A DNA stretch of 11,073 nucleotides from an uncultured Trueperaceae bacterium (GTDB lineage Bacteria > Deinococcota > Deinococci > Deinococcales > Trueperaceae): positions 1 to 11,073 of the forward strand of contig CALCHY010000054.1 in assembly GCA_937907415.1 (NCBI GenBank). Direction: 5' to 3'. The translations under genes were made by a program, and so were the position numbers. This document shows positions 1 to 7,110 of the stretch, in pieces. Below the pieces are notes generated by a model. The model saw nothing but the letters and a program-made list of their open reading frames with translations, did no database searches and was not told where the DNA came from. The first letter of the stretch is position 1. Every line of letters starts with the position of its first letter.

Positions 1-2
1 TC

Positions 3-581
3 ATCCGACCCGTCGGTTACCTCAACCCCTTAACCCGCAAACGGCAGCTGGCCGCCAAGCGCGCTCACGCGCAACGTAAACGCCAAGGCATGCGCCCCAC
101 CCAGCCGGGTGAGCTGGTGCAGATCGATACGTTACAGGAGCGAAGCGAACGCGCGGTGCGTTACCACTTCAGTGCAGTGGATCCCGTCACGCGCCTGATT
201 CAGGCGGGCTTGTACCCGACCGGCAGTAGTCGCAACGCCAAGGCGTTCCTGGAGAACCTACTGCGCGGCCTGCCGTTTCCCATCACTAGCGTGCAGGTGG
301 ATAACGGGAGTGAGTTCATGGGCGCCTTCGAGATCGCCTGCCGAGAACTCGGCATCCGCCTGTTCACCATCCCACCGCGCACCCCCAAAGCTAGCGCCAT
401 GGTGGAGCGGTTACAGCGCACCTTCAGAGACGAGCATTACGCCTTCGAAACACCAACCTACGACCTAGAAGCACGCCGCAGCGCGCTACGCGACTACGTC
501 CACCACTACAACCACGAACGCCCCCACCAAGCCCTCAACTACCTCACCCCCAACGAGTACACTGCCACGAGGAACCTCTAA
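3..581 (+). CDS. DDE transposase, IS481/IS3-like integrase core (5' end outside window)
   Basis: This is the C-terminal part of a DDE/RNase H-fold transposase that would cut and join insertion-sequence ends. The frame is open from the first bases of the window, so the N-terminal helix-turn-helix part lies outside; an internal ATG at 90 is probably not the start. Numbered from that ATG, the catalytic triad is visible: D13 in QIDT, D71 in VDNGSEF, and E106 in MVERLQRTF, with 34 residues between the last two. The C-terminal HHYNHERPHQALNYLTP is a signature of IS3/IS481-type integrase cores. The protein ends normally at a TAA. The IS right end should lie within the next few tens of bases; TGAACCAGTGCA near 595-606 is a possible end, but its inverted partner is outside the window. 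Family assignment is fairly sure; the exact IS group is not. Confidence 0.85.
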   Translation: MRPVGYLNPLTRKRQLAAKRAHAQRKRQGMRPTQPGELVQIDTLQERSERAVRYHFSAVDPVTRLIQAGLYPTGSSRNAKAFLENLLRGLPFPITSVQVDNGSEFMGAFEIACRELGIRLFTIPPRTPKASAMVERLQRTFRDEHYAFETPTYDLEARRSALRDYVHHYNHERPHQALNYLTPNEYTATRNL

Positions 582-611
582 GTCTCAACTAGCCTGAACC
601 AGTGCACTGCG

Positions 612-640
612 TTGACGGGCCACTGCCTAACAGCTAGACT
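612..640 (+). promoter_or_regulatory. Promoter of the tRNA-Val gene
   Basis: TTGACG (612-617) and TAGACT (635-640) are separated by exactly 17 nt, which matches a housekeeping sigma70 promoter. Transcription would start near 647, about 24 nt before the mature tRNA. There is no other gene start in the interval, so it most likely drives the tRNA. It lies outside the mobile element and would remain after excision. Confidence 0.6.
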
Positions 641-670
641 TCGTAACGCTAGCGATCGCGCTGGCGGCTC

Positions 671-745
<75 letters not shown>

Positions 746-771
746 GACGAATCCCGACAGGGACACGAAAA

Positions 772-798
772 CGGCGAGGCCCGACATCGGCCTCGCCG
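772..798 (-). terminator. Intrinsic terminator downstream of the integrase gene
   Basis: A perfect 10-bp G+C-rich stem (772-781 with 789-798, core GGCGAGGCC/GGCCTCGCC) encloses a 7-nt loop. Read on the minus strand it is followed by TTTT (771-768). It lies about 50 bp beyond the integrase stop codon and about 27 bp beyond the tRNA, so it can end the element operon and shield the tRNA. On the plus strand the tail is TTGCTTT, so weaker bidirectional use is possible. Confidence 0.7.
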
Positions 799-813
799 CC
801 TTGCTTTGGGGAA

Positions 814-834
814 TCCTGGAGTTTTCCTGGAGTT
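814..834. repeat. Tandem direct repeat TCCTGGAGTT near the integrase end
   Basis: TCCTGGAGTT occurs at 814-823 and again at 825-834, one helical turn apart (11 bp). It sits between the tRNA and the integrase stop codon. Paired repeats in this place are where arm-type binding sites for tyrosine integrases or excisionases are often found; that role is inferred from position alone. Confidence 0.45.
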
Positions 835-846
835 GGGGCTCCCGGG

Positions 847-2010
847 CTAGTTGAGGGCCTCGAGTTGGGTGGGTGCTGGCGTCACGTCGAAGGACAGCAC
901 CGCGGCGTCGTACTGGTCGGAGTAGAGGTGCTGGTACGTGCGCAGGGTGAAGGCCACGTCGGTGTGCCCCAGGCGGCGGCTGACGAGCTTCGGGTCCTTG
1001 CCGTCGAGGATGAGCAAGCTGCCGCTGGTTCGGCGGAAGATGTGCAAGCCATCGTAGGGGATGCCCGCGGCCTTGCAGATGACCTCGATGGGCGGGTACA
1101 CGCGCCACGTGTTCAGGTACGTCCCCAGCTCCGATGCGAACACGATTCCAGGGTCCGCCCACGGCAGGCCGGACTCCTGCTCGGCGCGTTGCTGCTCCTG
1201 GTGCGCCCTCAGCACGGCCGCCATGTCCGAGCCGACCCGGATGCGCCGGCGCGAAGCCGCCGTCTTGGGCTCCTGGACCACCAGCTCGCTGCCGGGCTGC
1301 ACCACGTTGCGGCGGACGTGAACGTCTGCCTCGCCTGTTGGGAGGAAGTCGATGTCGTCCCAACGCAAGCCTAGGAGCTCGCCCCGGCGTAGGCCGGCTG
1401 CGAACGCGAGGTAGTACATCGCGTAGAGGCGGTGCCCCTTGGCGGCTTCGAGGAAGCGGACGACCTGGTCGCGGGTGTAGCCGTTCGGGTTCGGTGGTGG
1501 GACTCGAGGCCGGCTGATGTCCTCGAGCCAGTTGGGGGAGACCAAGCCCCACCGTCGGCCTTGCTCGAGGACGCTCTTGAGGATGCCCATGATGCGGTGT
1601 ACGTACGCCGGCGCGAACCCATCCCGTTGTAGGGCGAAGCTGAGGTCATCGACCTGCATGAGGCGCAGCTTGGTGAGCGGTACGTCGAACAGGGGTTCGA
1701 GCTTCGCTGCGGCGTACTCGTAGGCTCGAGCGGTCGTCGGCTTGACCTGGACCGACTTGTGCGCGAGGTAGCGCTCGACGAGCTCACCAAGCGTCATCTT
1801 GCTTGGCAGGGTACTGCGGCCGTCTCGGTGTTCCGCGCGCACCTTCCGTAGCGCTTCTCGCACCTCCGTCTTGGTGGCGCCTGTGCGCGTTACCCGTTGG
1901 CGCTTGCCCGTGTCGGGATGGTAGCCGACCATGATGGTGCCTTCCCATCGTCCGTTGGGGAGTAGGCGGATACTCCCTTCGCCGTTGCTCTTGCGGGTTC
2001 GCTTGGCCAT
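847..2010 (-). CDS. int: Tyrosine-type site-specific integrase
   Basis: This 387-residue protein catalyses integration of the element at the tRNA-Val gene, and excision with Xis help. Residues about 10-55 (GEGSIRLLPNGRWEG...) look like an arm-type DNA-binding domain, about 72-165 form the SAM-like core-binding domain, and about 178-370 the catalytic domain. The active-site set is complete: R208 in AAGLRRGE, K249 in EPKTAASRRR, H323 and R326 in HIFRRT, H349 in RLGHTD and nucleophile Y359 in TYQHLY. The frame is open 16 codons further up to an ATG at 2058, but the ATG at 2010 is preferred because AAGGAG lies 7 nt ahead of it and the family N-terminus (MAKRTRKSNGEGSI) begins there. It is the last gene of the minus-strand operon, 93 bp after the primase. 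Confidence 0.95.
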   Translation of the reverse strand: MAKRTRKSNGEGSIRLLPNGRWEGTIMVGYHPDTGKRQRVTRTGATKTEVREALRKVRAEHRDGRSTLPSKMTLGELVERYLAHKSVQVKPTTARAYEYAAAKLEPLFDVPLTKLRLMQVDDLSFALQRDGFAPAYVHRIMGILKSVLEQGRRWGLVSPNWLEDISRPRVPPPNPNGYTRDQVVRFLEAAKGHRLYAMYYLAFAAGLRRGELLGLRWDDIDFLPTGEADVHVRRNVVQPGSELVVQEPKTAASRRRIRVGSDMAAVLRAHQEQQRAEQESGLPWADPGIVFASELGTYLNTWRVYPPIEVICKAAGIPYDGLHIFRRTSGSLLILDGKDPKLVSRRLGHTDVAFTLRTYQHLYSDQYDAAVLSFDVTPAPTQLEALN

Positions 2011-2060
2011 GCGTTTGCTCCTTATCGCCCAGAGGCTCGCGGGGGCGCCGCGTCGCATGC

Positions 2061-2090
2061 ACTCGTATATGCCGATGTATATACAACATC
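2061..2090. promoter_or_regulatory. A+T-rich box with 10-bp palindrome upstream of the integrase
   Basis: The gap between the primase stop and the integrase start holds TGTATATACA (2076-2085), a perfect palindrome, and a second GTATAT at 2065-2070, 12 bp away. It is conspicuously A+T-rich for this window. It could be a separate int promoter/operator or an Xis/Int binding site. No convincing -35/-10 pair was found, so the function is open. Confidence 0.35.
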
Positions 2091-2103
2091 CACGCTGGGC
2101 CCC

Positions 2104-3954
2104 TTACGAGGCGGCAAGGTAGAGGTTGCTTCCGTCTAGCGCACCGGCTAGATGCGCTCCACCTTGCGTGCGGCTGTTGTGCCGCGCGGTCGTCTTTCGG
2201 AAGGCGGCGCGCTCGGCTTCGTGCCTGGCATGTTGATTGGTGCGCCGGATTATCGCCCCCAACGCCTCAGCCGCTTCGTCGAGGCGCTGGACGTGGTCTT
2301 CGGCGATGCGGAAGGCGCCGTCGCCCGCGTGCTCGATGACCATGTGTTGGAGCAGGCGTTGCGTTGCCTTCTTCAGCCGATACGGTGCCCGGTCGAGATG
2401 CTTCGACAGGTCCGGCAAGGACAGCGTGCCTGCCTCGCAACGGCGAAGTTCGGTCACGATGAGAGCTGCGAGCTCCCCCAGGCAACCTCGGCGGAAGGCT
2501 GGGTGGTCGAATGAACGAACCCAATCGGGTTCCATCTGTATTGCTGAACATGATGGAGTTGATTGGGGTCGTTGATTGGCTTCGCCACTTGTGACGGGCA
2601 GGATGATGGTTCCAGCCTCGCCCCATCCACGGCTAGCTCTCGTCACGGCGAGACCGCGCTGCACGAGCCGCGTCAAGGCATTGCGTGCACCGCTATCACT
2701 GAGGTGCGACCTGATGGCGAGGTCCCTGCGGGACACTCGGACGGCGATTCCCTCCGCCTGAAGTCGGCCGTAGAGCGTCGCCAGTCGGACGAGGGTCTCG
2801 AGCAGCTTGCGGTCGGTGAGGCCCGTGCGGCCCTTAAACGAGACGGTGGCGGCGCGCTGTTGCAGGTCGTTGAGCTTCGCGAGCAGGTCGGAGCTGCGCC
2901 CCACGGGCATCGGTACCGGCACGTCTGCCTGCTGGTAGTACCGGTACCAGGCGACGAGCTCTCCGCGTTCGTGACGGTTGATGGTCTGCTGCGCGGCGTT
3001 GAGGAACGCCCCTATGTCTCGCTGCCGCGTGGTCTGGGCGACGCCTGAGTCGCGATGCAGCCGTCGGACCGCTTCAAGGATGGTCCAGCGGTCTATTCCT
3101 AGGCCGCTTGCGCCGTAGGCCGCCAAGCCCTTCACGAGGAAGTTGCGGACTCCGGGGCGCCAGTAGCGGGCCAGGCGTTCGACTTCTTGTTCGAAGCTGT
3201 GGTGACCGTCCTCAGGTACGCGCGGTTCAACCTTCGGGAGGGTCGCGGTCGAGGTTGCTGCCTCGTCTTCGCGCCAACGCTCCGCGAGGTCGTAGAGGCG
3301 CCCGGGAGGGGTTCTCTTGATGCGTTTCTCGGCTTCGTCGAGCCGGATGGGCAAGTAGTCGTTGTAGGCGTCGAGGACGGGGTTCGCGCCCAAGCCATCG
3401 TTGCCAGCTCCGCGGTACGGGAGGTAGATTCCTTTGCCGGTGCCGGTTCGGCTGGATGGGAACACTTCGACGGATGTGCCGGGGGCCCCTTCGCGGATAA
3501 TGCGAGCCAGCACTTGGAGGCTGTCGTAGGCGTGCTCTACGGGCATGGCGTGCTCGAGGAAGACGTAGAGATGGGAGCCGCGGCCCGTCGAACCCGTGCT
3601 CACGTAGGGGTGGATGCCAAGGCTCTCAAGGCTGTCGATGATGGGCGTGTCGCGAAGGCTCGACACGGGTAGGTTGTCCAGGTCGATGGCGACGACGCTG
3701 CACTCGATGTTCCCGTCTTCGCTTGTGCGGGCGAGCTTCACGCCGATGGCGCCAGGACCGGCGAGGGCATCGACAGCGAGATGCTCCGCGTAGTCGGCCG
3801 TGGTGGGGGCCCGGTGTCGCGTGGCAGTGGGCTTGCTGCCTGAACCGCTCGTGGTGCGCCACTTCAGGAAGGCGCTGTCCCCTCCCGGGAACAGCGCCAT
3901 GAGGTCAGTCGGACGCGTGCTTGCGCTGGGCTTGTGGGGGTCGGCCGTCGTCAT
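2104..3954 (-). CDS. AEP-superfamily replication primase (TOTE/PrimPol-like) with PriCT-like and winged-helix regions
   Basis: This 616-residue protein probably primes, and may perform, replication of the excised element. Residues about 20-205 carry the archaeo-eukaryotic primase motifs: D91 and D93 in VVAIDLDN (metal ligands), H128 in TGRGSHLYVF, and E163 in TSVEVFP followed by GIYLPYRG. This resembles TOTE-type AEP domains. Residues about 255-330 (YWRPGVRNFLVKGLAAYG...) resemble a PriCT helical domain, and about 403-453 and 495-550 look like winged helices for DNA binding. No Walker A/B helicase domain is present, so a host helicase must be used. The frame is open 42 codons upstream, but that extension overlaps the excisionase in another frame. 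The ATG at 3954 overlaps the upstream stop as ATGA and is the likely start. Function by motif; sub-family less certain. Confidence 0.85.
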   Translation of the reverse strand: MTTADPHKPSASTRPTDLMALFPGGDSAFLKWRTTSGSGSKPTATRHRAPTTADYAEHLAVDALAGPGAIGVKLARTSEDGNIECSVVAIDLDNLPVSSLRDTPIIDSLESLGIHPYVSTGSTGRGSHLYVFLEHAMPVEHAYDSLQVLARIIREGAPGTSVEVFPSSRTGTGKGIYLPYRGAGNDGLGANPVLDAYNDYLPIRLDEAEKRIKRTPPGRLYDLAERWREDEAATSTATLPKVEPRVPEDGHHSFEQEVERLARYWRPGVRNFLVKGLAAYGASGLGIDRWTILEAVRRLHRDSGVAQTTRQRDIGAFLNAAQQTINRHERGELVAWYRYYQQADVPVPMPVGRSSDLLAKLNDLQQRAATVSFKGRTGLTDRKLLETLVRLATLYGRLQAEGIAVRVSRRDLAIRSHLSDSGARNALTRLVQRGLAVTRASRGWGEAGTIILPVTSGEANQRPQSTPSCSAIQMEPDWVRSFDHPAFRRGCLGELAALIVTELRRCEAGTLSLPDLSKHLDRAPYRLKKATQRLLQHMVIEHAGDGAFRIAEDHVQRLDEAAEALGAIIRRTNQHARHEAERAAFRKTTARHNSRTQGGAHLAGALDGSNLYLAAS

Positions 3955-4205
3955 GCCCGGAACGTCCCGGCAGGAACGACATCGTCGTCGGCGCCCGCAA
4001 CCCACTCCTGGAGGCGCTTCAGGGAGAACATGATGTGGCCTCCCACGCGCTTGTGCGGGACCTTGCCGGCGTGAACCCACATGTAGAGAGTGTTGCGGCT
4101 CACGCCCAGGCGCTGGGCGGCCTCCTTGGTTCCGATGGCGATGCGGCCGGCGTCGAGGGCGGTGGTGTCGGTGGCGGACGGGTGGAACTTCCTATCGTTG
4201 TTCAT
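3951..4205 (-). CDS. xis: AlpA/HTH_17-type excisionase (DNA-binding)
   Basis: This small 84-residue protein has a MerR-like helix-turn-helix at about residues 23-70: GTKEAAQRLGVSRNTLYMWV, then a basic wing (KVPHKRVGGHIMFSLKRLQEWV). Such proteins bend att-site DNA to direct the integrase toward excision, and some also act as transcription regulators of the element. It is the first recognisable gene of the operon and its TGA overlaps the primase ATG by the ATGA arrangement, implying translational coupling. The start is the ATG at 4205 with a weak GGA upstream. The family is clear; Xis rather than a pure regulator is inferred from its position with int and the primase. Confidence 0.85.
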   Translation of the reverse strand: MNNDRKFHPSATDTTALDAGRIAIGTKEAAQRLGVSRNTLYMWVHAGKVPHKRVGGHIMFSLKRLQEWVAGADDDVVPAGTFRA

Positions 4206-4830
4206 GATTCCAGCGTCGAGACGTATGTGGGGGGTAAATCGGGTGCCCCCTGGTCAACTCGATGAAGAATCGGTGCGGCCAGGTAACGCTTGTCAGTCAG
4301 CGGGGTCGGCAGCTAATCCGGGAGCGACCGGATAGGCGCCTGCCAACGCTCCCACGCGCCTCTGACGGCTTGACGGTCGGCCGTAAGAAGCGCTGCTTCG
4401 TAGGCGCTGCGGGGAGTGAGGTAGCACGCCCGTCTGGCCGTCTTGACGAGGGAAGCGGGTGAACCAACTGCGCGGTGACCGCGGTCGCGCTTGACTATGG
4501 GCTGTGTTCGGCTGTCTCCCGGACCTCGTCGAGCTGCGGTATGAGCGACAGGTCTGACGTGGCTCTGGTTGTGACGACCACCCCGCGGTGCCCGTTCACG
4601 GGTGTGTGCCACGTCCTCAGGGCGCTACGGTTCGGCGGCTTCAACCAGCAGCCCAGTGGATAGGTGCTGGCGCGAACGGGTTCAACTGAGTGGTTGGTCG
4701 ACCGGTGTAGGTGCCAATCGGCGGCGTGGCTCGGATGAAGAGAAGGCCCTGACGAGGTGTCGGACCGAGCAGCAACCTGCTGCAGACTGCGACGTCGCCT
4801 CGAGGTCGCGGCATACCCATGAGTAGGAGC
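4206..4830. other. Non-coding or uncertain stretch upstream of xis; possible control/origin region
   Basis: About 625 bp without a convincing gene. Near xis, on the minus strand, there is a TTGACC (4257-4252) without a matching -10, and an imperfect GGGGG/CCCCC hairpin (4230-4250). Small hairpins occur at 4387-4399 (GAAGC/GCTTC) and 4769-4783 (GCAGCA/TGCTGC). One weak minus-strand ORF (4313-4612) is listed separately. No iteron array, no copy of the tRNA 3' end and no recognisable gene remnant was found. The distal end of the integrated element is expected here or slightly to the right. Confidence 0.4.
4313..4612 (-). CDS. Hypothetical small protein, uncertain
   Basis: A possible 99-residue ORF from a GTG, ending 107 bp upstream of xis on the same strand. 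I do not recognise the family. The C-terminal half (about residues 50-99, including YLTPRSAYEAALL and WERWQAP) has a protein-like composition and moderately G+C-rich third positions. The N-terminal half is Arg/His/Gly-rich and looks like translated non-coding DNA, so the true start may be internal. No good ribosome binding site was seen. It could be a small accessory protein of the element or a chance ORF. Confidence 0.25.
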   Translation of the reverse strand: MAHTRERAPRGGRHNQSHVRPVAHTAARRGPGDSRTQPIVKRDRGHRAVGSPASLVKTARRACYLTPRSAYEAALLTADRQAVRGAWERWQAPIRSLPD

Positions 4831-4831
4831 G

Positions 4832-5551
4832 GTGGTCGGAAACCCCGGCTACCGTTCACTCGGACTCTCGGCTGCCGCCAACTCCGGTGGGCACTTGATA
4901 ACCGGGGTTATCAGACGGGCAGGATTCGGTGTGCTGGTGTTCCTCGTGTCCGCCCGCGGCCAGCAGCGCCCGCGCGAGGCGCAGCCCAGCGACGACCGCA
5001 CGGCGTTCTCGCCCGCCTACTGGCGCTACCTGGTGGTCGTTGCCCTTGGCGTCGCCGGCTTCGCGCACCTCGTGCTCATCGCCTACCGCCTCGAGGTGAA
5101 CCAGCTCGTCCCGGCAGCCAGCATCCCCCTGCTCTTCGCGCTCGCCATGGGCGTGGACGCCGTCGTGGCGTACGTCACCGGGCACCTGTACGACCGTATC
5201 GGCCTGCGCACCCTGTACGCCCTACCCGTGCTGATGCTGCCCAGCGCGCCACTGCTGTTCCTCGGTACCAGCGTCTGGACCTTCGTCGTCGGGATGGTCT
5301 TCTGGGGCGCCGCCATGGGTTTGCAGGAGAGCCTCCTGCGCGCGGCGGTGGCCGGCCTGGCACCCGCGCAGCGCCGCGGCACCGCCTACGGACCGTTCGA
5401 CACCGCCTACGGCGCCGCCTGGATGGTGGGCAGCATCGTCATGGGGTGGCTCTTCGGGCTCTCCCCCACGGCGCTCGTCGCGTTCGCGTTGGCGGCGCAG
5501 GTGCCGTCACTGGTGCCGCTGGTCGGCTTGGCGCGGCGCGCGGTGGGGTGA
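4832..5551 (+). pseudogene. C-terminal half of an MFS transporter (TM7-12), 5'-truncated
   Basis: From about 4925 on, the frame encodes a cytoplasmic-loop-like segment (SARGQQRPREAQPSDD) followed by six hydrophobic helices: YWRYLVVVALGVAGF, SIPLLFALAMGVDAVV, LYALPVLMLPSAPLLFL, VWTFVVGMVFWGAAMG, AYGAAWMVGSIVMGW and ALVAFALAAQVPSLVPL. There is also a loop motif GHLYDRIGLRT of the MFS A-motif type. This is the second half of a 12-helix transporter; the first six helices and a plausible start are missing. The frame runs up to a GTG at 4832 only through sequence that does not look like protein. The gene was probably cut by an insertion or deletion event near 4890-4930. Its 3' end overlaps the convergent MFS gene by 45 bp. 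It is unlikely to be functional. Confidence 0.75.
4896..4913. repeat. 18-bp inverted repeat at the truncation point
   Basis: TGATAACCGGGGTTATCA has 8-bp arms, TGATAACC (4896-4903) and GGTTATCA (4906-4913), around a GG centre. It stands out by A+T content from its surroundings and lies just where resemblance to MFS transporters begins. An operator for a dimeric repressor or a recombination/transposon end are possible; there is no T-tract for a terminator. Confidence 0.5.
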
Positions 5552-6745
5552 CGTCGCCCAGCCGCCCGAGAACGCGACCAGGACGACCAGCACGGCGAGA
5601 GCGATCACGCCGCCGAAGAGGAAGGCGTGCTCCGTGAAGCGCGCGCCAAGCAAGCTGGCCAAGGGGTAGGTGAACGCCCACCACAGGTGGCTCCAGGCGT
5701 AGTGCGCCCCGTAGACCCGCCCCTGCGCGTGCTCCTCGGTGCGCTCGGCCAGGAGCGTCTCGGTGGGGAGGTTGACCCAGTTCTGCCCCACGCCCGCCAT
5801 CAACCACAGGGCCATGAGCGGCGCGAAGGAGGCGGCGTCGGCAGGCAGCAGGGCGACGGACGTCACCAGCGCCCCGATCAGGACGACAAGCGGCCGAGAC
5901 AGCCTCTTGCCCATGGCGCCGAACGCCAACGAGGCGACGGTAGCGCCGAGCCCGTAGAGGGCCATGAGCCATCCGTACTCGGCGTCACCGAGACCGAGCC
6001 CTCCCTTGACACGCACCACCGAAACCGTCAAGATCAGCGCGCCGCTGATGGCCGCCACGAGCTCCATCAGGAGCGCGAAGCGAACCGGTGCGTCGCTCCA
6101 GAGGCGTGCCGTGCCGTCGCGCACATCGCTCCACCGGCTGGACGTGACGGCGGCGGCCTGCGTGACCCGCAGCTGCGGCAACGTCATCACCAGGATGCCG
6201 GCCAGCACGAACGACGCCGCGTCGAAGACGAACAGGACGCGACCCCCGACCAACGCCGCCAGCACCCCGGCGATCCCCGGTCCGACGATGCCGAGAACCT
6301 CGGTCGTGGCGCTAGACAGCGCGAAGGCCCGGCCGGCGTCCGCCCGCCCCACCACCAGCGGCACGGTGGCCTGATTGGTAGGCGTGAAGAACGCGGTGAG
6401 CGCGTTCAGCAGGAACATCAGCACGTACACCTGCCACACCGTCGTTACCAACGGCATCAAGCCGATCACCAGGGCGCGACCGAGGTGCGTCGCGACGAGC
6501 ACGGTGCGCCGCTCCATCCGGTCGGCCAGCACACCCGCCCACGGCGAGAGCAGCACGTAGGCGCTCACGCGCAGGGTGAGGGCGACGCCCAGCACCACGG
6601 CCGCATCGGCTCCCGCCAACTCGTACGCGAGGAGAGCCAAAGCCACCCACGTGAGCGCGTCCCCCACCTGGCTGACGGTCTGGGCGGCGTAGAGGCGCGC
6701 GAAGCGCGGATCGCGCAGCGCCCCGAACGCCGCGAAGATCCTCAC
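5507..6745 (-). CDS. MFS efflux transporter (MFS_3-like), co-transcribed with an ArsR repressor
   Basis: A 412-residue membrane protein of normal MFS length with about 12 hydrophobic helices. The loop 2-3 A-motif is clear (GVLADRMERR, residues 71-80), preceded by a Q-V-G-D-A helix 1 (residues 26-30) as in MefA/EntS/NreB-type exporters, and the middle cytoplasmic loop is at about 193-220. It would use the proton gradient to expel a small substrate across the inner membrane. The substrate cannot be read from sequence; the linked ArsR-type sensor with a His-type metal site suggests a metal ion or metal chelate, though drug efflux is equally compatible with the fold. It starts at a GTG whose TGA overlap (GTGA) with the repressor gene implies coupled translation. 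It is convergent with, and overlaps, the broken MFS gene. The substrate is inference; the family is firm. Confidence 0.85.
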   Translation of the reverse strand: MRIFAAFGALRDPRFARLYAAQTVSQVGDALTWVALALLAYELAGADAAVVLGVALTLRVSAYVLLSPWAGVLADRMERRTVLVATHLGRALVIGLMPLVTTVWQVYVLMFLLNALTAFFTPTNQATVPLVVGRADAGRAFALSSATTEVLGIVGPGIAGVLAALVGGRVLFVFDAASFVLAGILVMTLPQLRVTQAAAVTSSRWSDVRDGTARLWSDAPVRFALLMELVAAISGALILTVSVVRVKGGLGLGDAEYGWLMALYGLGATVASLAFGAMGKRLSRPLVVLIGALVTSVALLPADAASFAPLMALWLMAGVGQNWVNLPTETLLAERTEEHAQGRVYGAHYAWSHLWWAFTYPLASLLGARFTEHAFLFGGVIALAVLVVLVAFSGGWATSPHRAPRQADQRHQ

Positions 6746-7104
6746 CGCGCCACCGAGGCAGCGTCGGCCCGCACGGTTCGGGCCGCGTCCTGGCGCTCGT
6801 GCTCGGCGTGCGAGAACGCCTCGAGCAGCAGGTCGTGCAAGTGCGGGCCGGCGAGGCGGTACACCACGCTCGTACCGCGGCTCTCACCTTCGACGAGCGC
6901 CGCGGCCCGAAGCGTGGCGAGGTGGCGCGACACGGTGCTCTGCGGCAACCCGAGGGCGGCCACCAGACCGGATACGTTGCTCTCGCCGTGGCTCAAGTGA
7001 AGAACCAGGCGAAGCCGGGTCGGGTCGGCGAGGGCCCGGAAGACTTCGGTGATGCGGTCGACGTCGTCCTGGGCGGGAGAGGCCGGGAGGAGATGGCCCT
7101 TCAC
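6742..7104 (-). CDS. ArsR/SmtB-family transcriptional repressor with CzrA-like alpha-5 site
   Basis: A 120-residue winged-helix protein that should bind an operator and release it on metal or another signal. The core is at about residues 17-85: ALADPTRLRLVLHL, then a recognition helix LPQSTVSRHLATLR (53-66), then the wing GESRGTSVVYRL. It has no cysteine, so the ArsR/CadC alpha-3 site is absent. The last helix aligns with the alpha-5 metal site of CzrA/SmtB: H88, H99 and H102 match three of the four ligands, while the usual Asp is Gly86. It therefore may sense Zn, Co, Ni or Cd, possibly with altered affinity, or use neighbouring H90. The start is a GTG at 7104; TAGGAT lies 6 nt upstream, so the mRNA may be leaderless. 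It is the first gene of the efflux operon and very likely autoregulated. Confidence 0.88.
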   Translation of the reverse strand: MKGHLLPASPAQDDVDRITEVFRALADPTRLRLVLHLSHGESNVSGLVAALGLPQSTVSRHLATLRAAALVEGESRGTSVVYRLAGPHLHDLLLEAFSHAEHERQDAARTVRADAASVAR

Positions 7105-7110
7105 GCGTCC

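Noticed and set aside
4940..4960. Loose similarity of the MFS fragment start to the tRNA 3' end
   Set aside because: It needs gaps and mismatches, and the bases are accounted for by the transporter codons; not acceptable as an att site.
4819..5637. 272-residue Arg/Pro-rich plus-strand frame
   Set aside because: It overlaps the MFS fragment out of frame, and its composition is that of a shifted reading of membrane-protein codons.
5627..7000. 457-residue plus-strand open frame
   Set aside because: It is antisense to the MFS exporter and ArsR genes, rich in Gln/Arg/His as expected of a high-G+C shadow frame, and shows no domain.
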